A DNA stretch of 64,000 nucleotides from Phascolarctos cinereus (GCF_002099425.1 NW_018344285.1:248001-312000); one strand, 5' to 3'; counted from the first letter of the stretch, positions 9,856 to 20,299 are shown. A program made the numbers and translations. The notes: generated from the letters alone by a model not told the origin.

Positions 9856-10050
9856 AACAAATCATCTCTAGATGCTGAATTTGATCACTCTTTCTTAATG
9901 AGATATGAATGGGATGACAAATACCCAGGCCCAGAAGATATCCCCTGCTCTCTCAGTGAGGTATTAATGGGTATACCAAGATACCAAGTCCCTTCAGAAG
10001 AAGCTATAATATCCCAAACAAAGACTTATATCCCGTTTTTTGTTTCTTTA
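9856..10050 (+). other. Unexplained open block with protein-like composition
   Basis: Open on the plus strand from just after a stop near 9855 into the neighbouring SINE at about 10053. From the ATG at 9898 it reads MRYEWDDKYPGPEDIPCSLS, an acidic, aromatic mix unlike microsatellite or poly-T frames. I recognise no family. It is short, and part of the frame beyond 10053 is SINE. It could be a gene relic, an unrecognised repeat, or chance. Confidence 0.2.
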
Positions 10051-10052
10051 AA

Positions 10053-10299
10053 CATTTTTCAGTCTTGTCTGACTCTTCATGTCCCCATTTTCGGTTTTCT
10101 TGGCAAAGATATTGGAGTGGTTTGCCATTTCCTTCTCCAGCTCATTTTACAGGTGAGAAACTGAGCCAAACAGGATTAAGTGACTTGCCTAGGGTCACAT
10201 AGCTAGTAAGTGACTGAGGATGGATTTAATCTCACTCATGAAGATGAGTCTTCCTGATGCCAAGCCCAGTAATCTATTTATGTGTCACATAGCTGCCCC
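10053..10299 (-). mobile_element. MAR1-like CORE-SINE type A
   Basis: Full-length and inverted: RTE-like tail 'cttgtctgactcttcatgtc', 'tttgccatttccttctccag', 'aagtgacttgcctagggtca', and head 'gtcacatagctgcccc'. Moderately diverged. Confidence 0.85.
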
Positions 10300-10367
10300 T
10301 AATGAAAGGCTTACATCCTTAAAACTCATCATATTGATTACATTCTAAAAGAATGAACTTTCCACTA

Positions 10368-10600
10368 TTCATTCATTAAATGAGTACTTTGTGCAGTTCA
10401 CTGTGCTAGACATCAGTCAGTTAATAAACATTCATGAAGCAGCTACTATGTCTTAGGTACATAGTACCTGTTGATAACTGCTGGGGTTATAAAGAAATGC
10501 AAAAGTTAATCCCTGATCCCAAGGAGCTCAAAATGAATGGGGGAGGAAAGACTTCGCAGCCAGGGAGTGAAATAAATGGGTGTGGGGTGGGGTTGGAGAA
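10368..10600 (-). mobile_element. L2 3' fragment(s)
   Basis: Inverted L2 terminus 'cagttaataaacattcatga', then 'gctactatgtcttaggtaca' and 'ctgatcccaaggagctcaaa'. A second partial terminus ('tgtgcagttcactgtgctag') just to the left suggests two overlapping copies. Confidence 0.65.
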
Positions 10601-10724
10601 TAATGAATAGCTAAGTGGGAAATGATGAAATGGTTATCCTGGGTGGCCTCCTTAAACGAATAATCTAGGAAGAGTTATCCATGTTCATCCTCCATTCTTT
10701 TAATATTAGAAAGAGGGGCCTTCG

Positions 10725-11045
10725 GGGTACTGACTACGTGCCCAGTTTCACTTCTTAAAGAGGCCTATTCATTGAATGGGTGTTACCTCACTGGAAGTGA
10801 AAACCTGAAAAGACCTTAGTTTAAAAGGTCCAGGATCTCCCATTGCATCCTGGGCCATCTCCAATCATTCTGATGAATATCTGGCCAATGGACCCAGATA
10901 GCTCTGGAGGAGAAAGTGAGGCAGGTAACATTGCACAGCCCTCACTCAAATCAAAGTCAATTGCAAGTCCTGTCATCATCTCCATGATGTCATGGTCCTC
11001 TTCAAGAGCTAAGGACAAGCACAACCTCCACCAACAACAACCAAT
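10725..11045 (+). mobile_element. RTE-tailed element, second subfamily
   Basis: 'cattgcatcctgggccatct', 'ggacccagatagctctggag', 'ctgtcatcatctccatgatg' and a tail 'atggtcctcttcaagagcta' plus (caa)n. It shares 3' landmarks with the copies at 4.1, 43.1 and 57.3 kb but its 5' part differs, so it looks like a sister subfamily. Confidence 0.65.
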
Positions 11046-11393
11046 GTGACCTTATAGGATAAAGTTTAAACTCTATGATGAGGTTCAGAAGAGTACAGCT
11101 GGATAGGGAATGATAAAGCTTAAAAAAAATGACAATTTTAAATTAATCATAGTTTCTACTCTCCTGGAAGTTTGTTATAGGGATAATTCAAAGATAATTA
11201 ACTATAGTGGTACACACATTAGAAAAACACATTACAAAGAACAGAACTAAGAGGTCTATGAAGTACAATGCCCTCCTTTGATGAACTCCAATACAGTTGT
11301 CAATGAGAGACAATTCTGTTACTGTTCTCCGTGTTCAGGAGAGGAGGTTGGCCAGCATCCACTCCATCAGGACATTATGTTATCAATTCAGAG
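11046..11393. other. Unassigned spacer
   Basis: No repeat called. A faint CR1/L3-like patch may exist near 11255-11345. Confidence 0.3.
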
Positions 11394-11583
11394 AGAGCCT
11401 AGTACAGCAAAAAGAATATTCTCTTTGAGGTTATAGGACCTAGATTCAAATACTGCTTCAGTCACTTACCACCTGTGTGACTTTGAACAAATTACCAGAT
11501 TTCTCTGACCATGAATTTTCTCATGAATAAATTGAAGTGGATATAAAGATGTTCTAAGTTATTTCCAAGCTCTAAATCTATGG
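11394..11583 (+). mobile_element. CORE-SINE type B
   Basis: 'ctagattcaaatactgcttc', 'cttaccacctgtgtgacttt' and the tail 'ttccaagctctaaatctatg'. Confidence 0.75.
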
Positions 11584-11742
11584 CTTCACCCTCAGTACAC
11601 AATCATAATCCTTCAGGGAGATAAAAAGTAACTTTTCATCAGGAAAACTTTTGGAGAAGAAAACAAATGTGAGAACTATTTTCTTTTCAAGTCACCTTGT
11701 ACCAAAACCAAAACTAAGCAAAAAAAAAGACATGGATTTGTG

Positions 11743-11782
11743 TACACACACACACACACACACACATACACACACACACACC
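11743..11782. repeat. (CA)n microsatellite
   Basis: About 40 bases of CA with one TA interruption. Confidence 0.95.
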
Positions 11783-11841
11783 AATCCCTGAATTAAAAAA
11801 AAATCAGTATTGAGAGGAACTTTGTTTATCATGTAACATCA

Positions 11842-11985
11842 ACTTTCTCATTTTACAGAGGTTTATGAGATACAGAAAAAGTGAACCAATTTGCCCAAGA
11901 TAGGACAGGTAGCTAATGGTGGAGCCAATTCTTCAGCTGAGAGCTCCTCACTCCTAGTCTAATGATCTCTGCTCTCCTATATTTT
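11842..11985 (-). mobile_element. MIR/CORE-SINE fragment
   Basis: Inverted core: 'ctcattttacagaggtttat', 'caatttgcccaagataggac', 'ctaatggtggagccaattct'. Confidence 0.6.
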
Positions 11986-12118
11986 CTCTAAGAAGAAAAG
12001 TTAAACATAGTTTAATAATAATTCACAGATATGGGGCACCATAAGGTTTACAAATTATTTTCCCTATGACAATTCCACAAGCTAGGTTTTCATTCCTCTT
12101 TGGTAGAAGCAACAAATG

Positions 12119-12205
12119 GATGAGGAACCTGTGGCCCTCTAGGTGCTCAAGTGAGGTCCTTCTGCTGAATCCATAGTTCACAGAATAAATCCCCTTTAAA
12201 AAAGG
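12119..12205 (+). mobile_element. Half copy of the foldback hAT-like MITE
   Basis: 'gtggccctctaggtgctcaa', 'ttctgctgaatccatagttc' and 'cagaataaatcccctttaaa' match the left arm of the MITE at 23141-23320, with an internal gap near the start. The second arm is missing. Confidence 0.5.
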
Positions 12206-12307
12206 AGTAATAGAATAAGAAAGGCCTAGATTCCAAACTTACTCACAGAGCCTGAGTTTCAGGGTGACTTTCCCAGGAGCACCTAGCTAGCACTGTTGCA
12301 GTTGGGA

Positions 12308-13040
12308 TGCTGAGGACCCTGAAATATAAGGGTACAGGGGGTCTGCCTGTAAAGAATTCAATCAAGCCTTCTTTCTGTCAAGGTGGCAAGGTTTATTGTA
12401 ACACCAATAGGAGCAGGTGAGATTCCTAGAGAATCTTAGGCTTGATGGAGGTGAGAATGATACTTCTCTACAAAAAAAGATGTGAGAAAATTTGAATGGG
12501 ATGAGGGAGTGGTAAATAGCCTGGGGGACCCAGGTGCCGCAGTGAGTATCAATAAGTAATTAAGTAATGTAGTTGGGCTGGGGTGGGCCATATGTCTTAG
12601 GAGAGAAGCCAGTGATATGGGCAGCTGAAAATGTATGGGAAAGTGCAGAGACTGGGAAACATAAGGGTACAAGGTGAGTCTGCCACAAAAGAATTTGACC
12701 ACTCAAGCCTTCTTTCAGTCAAAGTAGGAAGGTTTATTTGCTATGCCAATAGAAGCAGACTAGATTCTAAGTAAATCGGAACCATTTAATAGGGGTAAGA
12801 TTGGTACTTATAAACAAGAAAAGGATAGCAGGGAAAGATCTGGATGGGATTAAAAAGTGGTAAATATCCTGGGCTGGGCCAGGGACAATAGTGAAAGGGA
12901 CTAGATAGGTTTCAGGAATATCAAATAAGCTAATTAAGTAATCAAGGTGGGCTGGGATGGGCCACATGGCTTGGGCAAGAAATCGGGACTCTATTGTTGA
13001 TGAAATGTATGAGAAAATTCAGGGTCCAGTTCCCATCACA
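12308..13040 (-). mobile_element. Two LTR-like units in tandem (ERV fossil)
   Basis: Two related units of about 350-380 bp follow head to tail: 12308-12655 and 12656-13040. Both carry 'aagggtaca', 'caagccttctttc', 'aaggtttatt' (a polyadenylation-type signal on the minus strand) and 'gtaattaagtaat'-like sequence in the same order. The outer left end 'tgctgaggaccc' matches the LTRs at 6547 and 60818. No recognisable internal retroviral genes lie between the units. Old and degraded; either a tandem LTR duplication or the remains of an element that lost its interior. Confidence 0.6.
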
Positions 13041-13120
13041 CCATCAGTACAACATTGGAACGGGAAGTCAACTTGGAGTCTCTGAACTCAAGCAGTGTTT
13101 TTACTGTACTACATTTAAGA

Positions 13121-13154
13121 GTGAGAGAGAGAAAGAGAAAGAGAGAGAGAGAGA
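13121..13154. repeat. (GA)n microsatellite
   Basis: About 34 bases of GA with two AA interruptions. Confidence 0.9.
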
Positions 13155-13562
13155 ATTAGTTAAATACAGGAAATTTCATCTCTTCTATGTATGTTAAATG
13201 GAAGGGATTCATAATTTTCCAATTTCTCAACTCTAAATATTTTTGGTTGTTGTAGGATTAAAGCTTTTTTTAGGGGGGAGGGACAGCAAAAGCATTTTGA
13301 AGTTTATTACTACAATGAAATTTTTTTTGATGACTGACTCCTTTTTAGAATGATTTATTTTCACCTTTAAATTGTATCAGTATTCTAGACAAATGCAGTT
13401 TTGATCCATTTTAGGTTATGAAATTGAAAATATAATTACAAGTATGTCATAGAATGAGGCAGAATGAAAATGTACTACATGGAACAGTAGGAAGACCCAA
13501 GAATCTGCAGAATCTGGGTTATTCTCATCAGTATGTTGCTCATTGCCTGAATGACTCAAAAC
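13155..13562. other. Unassigned spacer
   Basis: AT-rich, no repeat or coding signal recognised. Confidence 0.4.
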
Positions 13563-13853
13563 CAGGGTTTTTTAATGTTTTTGTGTAATGGACTCCTTCG
13601 GCAGTCTTTTGAAGCCTGTAAGCCTCTTCACGAATAATATTTTAGATGTATAAAATTTTATATTTTATATATGCATATATAAATTTGTATTTGTATATAC
13701 ACCTATATATCACACAGCTAGTAAGTGTCTGAGGCTAGATTTGAACTCAGGTCTTCCTGACTCAAGGGCCTATACTTTATCTACTGTGCCACTTACCTAT
13801 TCCTCAAAATACTTTTAAAAAGAAGTTTACTGACCCCACCTTAAGAACTTCTG
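13563..13853 (+). mobile_element. hAT-like DNA transposon remnant, split by a SINE
   Basis: The left end 'cagggttttttaatg' and right end 'ccttaagaacttctg' are imperfect terminal inverted repeats of the CAGGGGTTCTTAAC type. The inner parts 'ttgtgtaatggactccttcg' and 'tttactgaccccaccttaag' fit that family. A SINE occupies about 13709-13803. No convincing 8-bp target duplication is visible. Confidence 0.55.
13709..13803 (-). mobile_element. MAR/WSINE-type SINE 5' half inside the hAT remnant
   Basis: 'cacacagctagtaagtgtct', 'gatttgaactcaggtcttcc' and 'tatctactgtgccactt' form an inverted SINE head and core. Confidence 0.75.
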
Positions 13854-13859
13854 CCTAAG

Positions 13860-14015
13860 TCAAGAGTCCTGATTGTGTCACTTAAATAGCTACATGACTT
13901 TAAACAGGATATAGCTCCTTCCTGAGCATTAGTTTCCTTAGTCACAAACTGTGAAGGCTACCTACCTCAAGGGGCTGTTGTGAGAAAAGCACCTTAAAAA
14001 TAAATGTGACCTTCA
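13860..14015 (+). mobile_element. CORE-SINE type C fragment
   Basis: 'gctacatgactttaaacagg', 'tgagcattagtttccttagt' and 'gctgttgtgagaaaagcacc' in MIR-like order. Confidence 0.5.
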
Positions 14016-14027
14016 TAATTAAAAATT

Positions 14028-14060
14028 ATGGTGATGATGATGATGATAAAATTATTATTC
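14028..14060. repeat. (GAT)n-rich short tandem repeat
   Basis: Short run of tgatgatgatgatgat followed by AT-rich sequence. Confidence 0.8.
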
Positions 14061-14442
14061 TGAGTTATCCTGGTTCTAATGCAGACTTGTTATTAATATG
14101 CCATATTAATTATTATTTATTTTTTTCAATTAATTATATCTAATTATATGTAATTTTAATAATAATGATTAGTATCAAATATTAATCAATGTCAAAATGT
14201 CATAATAGATGGCTTAACCTAGTTGAAATAGAGCAAAGTCCCATTTACATTTATTTTATTCATATTATCTCTTTTTAATAAGTATTCTGTGTCTGCATGT
14301 TCTTACTAAATTCCTATAGACAAAATAAAGTGAAAAAAAAATTTTTTGTACTACTAAACTGCATATATGGTTGATAAGTAATGTGTAAGTTTCTAGTTGT
14401 TTTGATGAGAAGAATAGGACAAAGGTTATATGGGATAATAAT

Positions 14443-14660
14443 GAGCATTTATGTAGCAATGTCTATTTGTAAATCTTTAAAATTATTATATTATTTTATC
14501 CTCCCAACAGCTCTGAGAGGTAAGTGCTATTAATTCCATTATTTTATAATTTAGGCAACCAAATTTAAGTGACTTGACCAGAATCACATGGCTAGTAACT
14601 GTCCGAGGCCATATTCGAATTCAGGTCTTACAGACTTCAGGTCACTTTTGCCACTACAGA
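14443..14660 (-). mobile_element. MIR, inverted, long copy
   Basis: 'agcatttatgtagcaatgtc', 'tatcctcccaacagctctga', 'taagtgacttgaccagaatc' and 'cgaattcaggtcttacagac' run in order over 215 bases. Confidence 0.75.
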
Positions 14661-14904
14661 AACTGTGCAATCCAGGAAATTGTATTCTATGATAGTAAAC
14701 TCACCCATCTTGGCTGCAAGTCTCCTAAGAAACCTTAGGATCTTTGACTCTTAGAATTTCTGGGCCTTTCCATTCACCCTGTGGCTGTACTTTTTTTTAT
14801 GTGTTTACTCCTTCAACTAGACTCTGAGCTCTTTGAGATCATGGATTGCCTTTCTGTTTCTATTTATAATCCTAGCACTCAGTTTGTCCTAATAATAAGT
14901 TCAT

Positions 14905-15112
14905 AACACAGGCTTTTTCATTCAGACTTAAGTTTGAGTCCAAACTCTGATATTTAATAATTATTTGGTCTTAACCAAATTACAACCTCTGTGAGCTATA
15001 GTACTCTCTCCAAGCTTTCCTTTCCTCATCTCTAAATAGAAACAATATGCCTTAGAGGATCGCTGTGAGAAAAATCGTATAGCGCTAGAGAAATAAATGT
15101 AAGTTCTTTTTT
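14905..15112 (+). mobile_element. CORE-SINE type C / MIR
   Basis: 'cttaagtttgagtccaaact', 'cctttcctcatctctaaata' and 'gaggatcgctgtgagaaaaa' with a 'ctagagaaataaatgtaagt' tail. Confidence 0.6.
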
Positions 15113-15384
15113 GTTATCACCATCTTCATAAAGGGGCTATTTGAGTTTTATTTCTTTGGTTTATAAGGTTTGCAAATGTACTTACAGCTTATTCTGGGGG
15201 CACAAATTTGAATGTATTGCTTATCTTAAGTATTAGATTGACAGAATTTAAATTTTCCGGTTTCTCTCTGGTGGTTCAGGCAAAGGTCCTCAGATCACTC
15301 AAAAGTACATCTGCTGTGCACAAGCTCTCTCTGAGGCCAGTATATCTTCATCCTGAAAGTGATGAATGCCCTTTTCATAAGAAT

Positions 15385-15460
15385 AATAGTTAGAATTTAT
15401 ATAGTGCTTTAAGGTTTTCAAATGCTTTACATATATTATCTAATAAGGGTATGATTTAAT
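15385..15460 (-). mobile_element. MIR 3' fragment
   Basis: 'ttagaatttatatagtgctt' and 'caaatgctttacatatatta' are the inverted MIR tail. Confidence 0.65.
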
Positions 15461-17179
15461 TTCAGCCAATGTCTTTGGGACAGTCACTGGTTTAGAGCAT
15501 GCTAATCTGAGTTAATCTGAATGCATACTGTTAAATTTGCTTTTTATCAAGAATAGTGTAAATGGTCTATATCCATTTCTTTATGCCTTGCAGTGAGAAT
15601 ATGGAGCTGACAGTCAATCTGTGTCTAAATGTCAAGGTTCATTAAAATGATAGAACAAATGACACACAGGAAAAGGGAAAATGGAGAATAATAAATAATC
15701 AACTGAGCAAGTAACATTCCACTTATGCAAATCATGCTCATTTCTATCTCAATGCCAAAAACAAGCATGACTATGAGGCTGTTCCATAAACAATAGATAA
15801 CACAGCTGTTCCTCTGAAGGCCATTTTAAAATTCACTCTCATTAATTAGAAAGCTAATCCTAGTAAAGCCTCCTCTCTTTGACCTCCATTGATCACCTAA
15901 AAACATGCACATGCAACTTGTAAGAAAATGCTCTAACAATGCTCTAACATTTGATTTCAAGTGAAGAACCCCTGCACATATAGCTGTTCTTAAATGGCAG
16001 GGGACTGACACTTTGGATTGATTCTGACTGGTAGTTTGAACCTCTCATTTTCTATCTTCTGAGCAGATTTGCTCCAAAAGTCCCTTCCCATGAAGTAAAC
16101 AGTTCCCATGTTCCCACAGGAGACAAAAGTAGAAACAATGAATTTGATGGATTGTCCAGTCTGGCATTGAACATTTTTGGAAGCTATTCCTGGATTGGAA
16201 TATTTTTTTCCTCTAAAGAATCAAAAAACACTATCCTTTGGGGCAATTTGCCCAAGCTTTATTCATTTTTTCCCCCCATACAACACCCCACTCTGGAACA
16301 GGAACTATAAAACAGTTTAGGGATGGTCTTTATTTTGCCAACACACAATAGGAATGAAAACATGCTCTTGTTGCTAGTGTGGTAATACTGTGAAGAGATC
16401 TGAGACAAGAGAAAGACATGTGTTTTCACAATAATATACAAGCCTACTTTGTTCTTAAACTGTGTTTGGTCCATTGTTAATAACTAAAACACTCTGGGTT
16501 CACAATGGCGACCACATAGTCTGGAGCTATCTCCAAACAGGCTTTACACTTACCAAGACAGGTCAAAATTGACCCAGAGTTGGGCCAACCATTATAAGGC
16601 TCTCAGTTTTTACTCAGAGTAACTCATGACTGAAAGCAAAATAGAAAGATGAACACAAAGCACTGTATAAATGTGCAACACAGAGAACCCATACTCTATA
16701 TCCACACTCCAGTGATAATGAAAGAAATTAACTAGCATTCTATTTTTACTATCTATAATCACCTTTTTGAGAAGCGGGACAAGAGAGAAATTTGAAAGAC
16801 TTCCATTGACTTAAATTATTCATGATTTGGGAGTACAAAATGGAAAAAAAAAAGTAGAAACCTGACCCACCCAGCACTTTCCACAATATCTTTCATTACT
16901 GAATATTTTGTTTCATTATTAAACCACGATGTTGCATAACACAAATGTGGACTTCTCTTTGAAAATGCTATTTGGATGGACAAAGTGCAAGCTTTTTGCA
17001 TTACTTTCAGATTACTTGATTCTATGGTTTATTCATAGGCCAACTTAAGTGAAAACTGTACCCAACTTTTAAATATAATTAAAATTACAGAGTCTTGACA
17101 GAGAAATAAAATCTTTCTTAGATATAAGGAATTTCTTTTTTTTAAACAGTTTCCTTGTAGATTGTTTATTCAGTGGAAC
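15461..17179. other. Repeat-poor block
   Basis: About 1.7 kb without recognised interspersed repeats. It contains an ATGCAAAT octamer at 15725-15732 and several short unsupported open frames. A candidate conserved non-coding region by absence of repeats only. Confidence 0.3.
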
Positions 17180-17445
17180 CTCTTTTTTTTTTGTTTTGTT
17201 TAGTTGTTTTTTTTTTTAAATAAAAGCAAATTTATTATAAGAAGTATGAATAGACAAGCAAAAGCAAATCACCTCATTAGATGTATACAAAACTTTACAT
17301 ATGTCCCTATTACTACACCCTAATCTGTTAGGACATGGATAATATGTTTCATCATTAATCATTTGCAATCATGGATAGCTATTGTATTGATCATAGTTCT
17401 TACAGCTTCTAAAGGTGTTTGTCTTTACAGTTTTATTATTGTTAT
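17180..17445 (-). mobile_element. Older L1 3' end abutting the HAL1
   Basis: Inverted late ORF2/3' UTR of a marsupial L1: 'agctattgtattgatcatag', 'ttgtctttacagttttatta' and upstream T-rich sequence with 'aaataaaagcaaatttatta'. Same strand as the neighbouring HAL1. Confidence 0.6.
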
Positions 17446-18280
17446 TGTTTTTTATAAATTTATTCATTTTCAGTTTTCAATATTTACTTCCACAAGATTC
17501 TGAGTTTCAAATTTTCACCCCGTCTCACCCCTCCCCTCATCACAAGATGGCATGCATTCTGAATATCCTTTCCCATAGCCTGCCCTCTCTTCTATCTCTT
17601 CCCCCCTTCTCTTATCCCCTTCCCCTTCTATTTTCCTGTGGGGCAGGACAGACTTCTGTACCCCATTTCCTGTATTTCTTATTTCCAAGTAGCATGTGAA
17701 AACATTTTTTTAAACATATGTTTTTCAAACTCTAGGTTTAAAATCTTCTCCCTTCCTCCCTCCCCACCCACCCTCACTGAAAAGGCAAGCAACTCCATAT
17801 AGGCTATACATGTGCAGTTACGCAACACTTCCATAGTAGACATGTTGTGAAAAACTAACTACATTTCCCTTAATCCTATCCTGTCCTCCCATTTATTCTG
17901 TTCTTTCTTTTGACCCTGTCCCTCTTCAGAAGTATTTGCTTCTGATTATCCCCTTTCCCAATCTGCCCTCCTCTCTATCATCCCCCTGCTCTCTTGTCCC
18001 CTTTCCCCCTATTTTCCTGTAGGGTAAGACAGATTTCCTTAACCAATTGAATGCGTATGTTATTCCCTACTTAAGCCAAATCCTATGAGAATAAGATTCA
18101 CTCATTCCCTCTCACCTTCCCCCATTTCCCCTCCAGTGTAAGAGCATTTTCTTTTCTGTTTTTTTATGAGATAATTTACCCAATTCTACCTCTCCCTTTC
18201 TTCTTCTACAAATATAATCCTCTCTCATCCCTTATTTTTATTCTCCAGATTTGACCCCTTAATCTTCAACTCACCCTGTG

Positions 18281-18325
18281 CCCTCTATCTATCTGTCTAT
18301 CTATCAAACTATATATATATTTTTT
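18281..18325. repeat. (TATC)n/(TA)n patch in the HAL1 spacer
   Basis: 'tatctatctgtctatctatc' followed by TATA repeats, a known variable spot of this element's spacer. Confidence 0.8.
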
Positions 18326-18479
18326 TCCTCCAACTACCCTAATACTGACAAAGGTCTCCTGAGTTATAAATGCCATCTTTCCATGCAGGAATGTAAACAG
18401 TTCAACCTTAGTAAGTGTCTTATGATTTCTTTTTCCTGTTTACCACTTCATGTTCCATTTGAGTCCTGTATTTGAAAGT

Positions 18480-19486
18480 CAAATTTTCTATTCAGCTCTG
18501 GTCTTTTCATCAAGAATGCTTGAAAGTCCTCTATTTCACTGAATGATCATTTTTCCCCCTGAATAGGTGATTCTTGGTTGTAATCCTATGTCCTTTGCCC
18601 TCTGGAATATTATATTCCATGTCCTGCAGTCCTTTAATGTAGAAGTTGCTAAATCTTGTGTTATCCTGATTGTGTTTCCACAGTACTTAAATTGTTTCTT
18701 CTGGCAGCTTGTAATATTTTCTCCTTGACCTGGGAACTCTGGAATTTGGCTACAATATTCCTAGGAGTTATCCTTTGGGGATCTCTTTCAGGAGGAGATC
18801 TGTGGATTCTTTCAATTTGTATTTTGCCCTCTGGTTCTACTATATCGGGCAGTTTTCCTTGATAATTTCTTGAAAGATTATGTCTAAGCTCTTTATTTGA
18901 TCATGGCTTTCAGATAGTCCAATAATTTTTAAATTCTCTCTCCTGGATCTATTTTTCAGGTCAGTTGTTTTTCCAATGAGATATTTTACATTTTTTCTAA
19001 TTTTTCATTCTTTTGGATTTGTTTTACAGTGTCTTGATTTCTCATAAAGTCACTAGCTTCCAATTGCTCTATTCTAATTTTTAAGGAAGTATTTTCTTCA
19101 GTAATCTTTTGGACTTCCTTTTCCATTTGGCCAATTTTCTTTTTAGGGCATTTTCTCCTCATTGGCTTTTTGGACCTCTTTTGCCATTTGGGTTAGGCTA
19201 TTTTTTAAGGTGTTATTTTCTTCAGTATTTCTTTTAGCAATTGACTTGTTTTTCATGATTTTCTTGCATCACTCTCATTTCTTTCCCAGTTTTTCCTCTA
19301 CTTCTCTTACTTGCTTCTCAAAATCCCTTTTGAGCTCTTCCAAGGCCTGGGACTGATTCATATTTTTCTTGGAGGCTTTGGATGTAGGAGCTTTGACTTT
19401 GTTGTCTTCTTCTGGTTGTATATTTTGATCTTCTTTTCACCAAAGTAAGATAATATAGTCTGACTCTTTTTGCACTGCTTGCTCAT
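18480..19486 (-). pseudogene. HAL1 ORF1 (L1 ORF1p-like RNA-binding protein), decayed
   Basis: The translation begins MSKQCKKSQTILSYFGEKK, followed by a charged heptad-rich coiled-coil region (about 19350-18980) and a C-terminal domain near 18570-18680 reading IRITQDLATSTLKDCRTWN, which parallels the ITPDFSMETLKAKRAWN segment of human L1 ORF1p. In L1 this protein trimerises and coats the element RNA. The frame changes early (around 19400) and stops interrupt the coiled coil, so no intact protein is made. ORF2 is absent by design. Confidence 0.8.
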
Positions 19487-20295
19487 GATCCCAGCCAATT
19501 ACTTGAGTTTTAAACTGCTTCCAATGTGGAGAATGTACTGTCCCAAGCTTTGGGGGCTTATATAGCTGTTTTCAGAGATACTTGTAGGACCTGTAAATTT
19601 TCAGTTCTTCCAAGGTGGTATGATAAGGGGCAAGGTGTTTACTCCTTTCCTGGCCTGTGCTGTGTCTAGTGACCACAAGCACTCCTTTCTGTCCTGAACT
19701 GTGAGGAAGGTTTCTCTCCACAGCCACTACAAGCTCCACCTGCCAGTGCTCCTCCTCACCCCACCACTGCCAGAACTGTGACCCAGATCCAACACGGGCA
19801 AAGCAAGAGATTCCTGCCTCAGCACAGCAAGAGATCCCTGCAATCCCCTCTGATCAGCCACTCCCCCTCAGTCTGTGGGCCAGAAGCTGGAAGCAGCTGC
19901 CCCCCCAGGGCCACTCGGGAATGGAGCTGAGACCCCACCTTCATCTCTCAGCGCCGCAGAAACAGACTTTTCCCACTGACCTTCTAAGTTGTCTTTGGCA
20001 TTCGTGGATTGAGGAGTCTGGAAACTGCCACAGCTGCCCGCGATTCAGACCTCTGAGGCCCGCTCCAGGCTTGCTGCGGCCTGTGTGCCCACGCCGCACT
20101 GTGTTCTGCTCCCAGCCTGGCAAGATATACCTTTCTGATGAATCATCCAGGTTGTCTTGGGCTGGAAATTTGTTTCACTCTGTGTTTTTGTGGGTTAAGC
20201 TGCCTTAGAATTTTTTAGAGCCATTTTTATAGGTATTTGGAGGGTTTGGGGAGAGCTCAAGCAAATTGCTGCTTTCACTCCACCATCTCCGCCCG
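19487..20295 (-). promoter_or_regulatory. HAL1 5' UTR / internal promoter region, GC- and CpG-rich
   Basis: It starts at the HAL1 5' end, whose plus-strand form is 'ctttcactccaccatctccg' ending near 20290, and runs to the ORF1 ATG. It is the most GC-rich part of the window, with CpGs clustered around 19900-20110, so a naive scan could take it for a CpG-island promoter of a host gene. In L1-type elements this region carries the antisense and sense internal promoters; activity here is unknown. Confidence 0.6.
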
Positions 20296-20299
20296 AGTG

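Larger units (their letters stand above)
17448..20295 (-). mobile_element. HAL1 (half-L1) retrotransposon, nearly full length
   Basis: About 2.85 kb. From its 5' end (near 20295): a GC-rich 5' UTR of about 0.8 kb (20295-19487), an ORF1-type gene starting at ATG 19486-19484, a purine-rich spacer (about 18480-17700), and the shared L1/HAL1 3' terminus ending 'aataaatttataaa' at 17448. No reverse transcriptase region lies between ORF1 and the 3' end, which defines HAL1. The element depended on L1 enzymes in trans. HAL1 expansion is well known in marsupials. No clean target duplication was found. Confidence 0.85.

Noticed and set aside
19660-20295. CpG-island-like promoter of a host gene
   Set aside because: The sequence is the HAL1 5' UTR, continuous with the element's ORF1.
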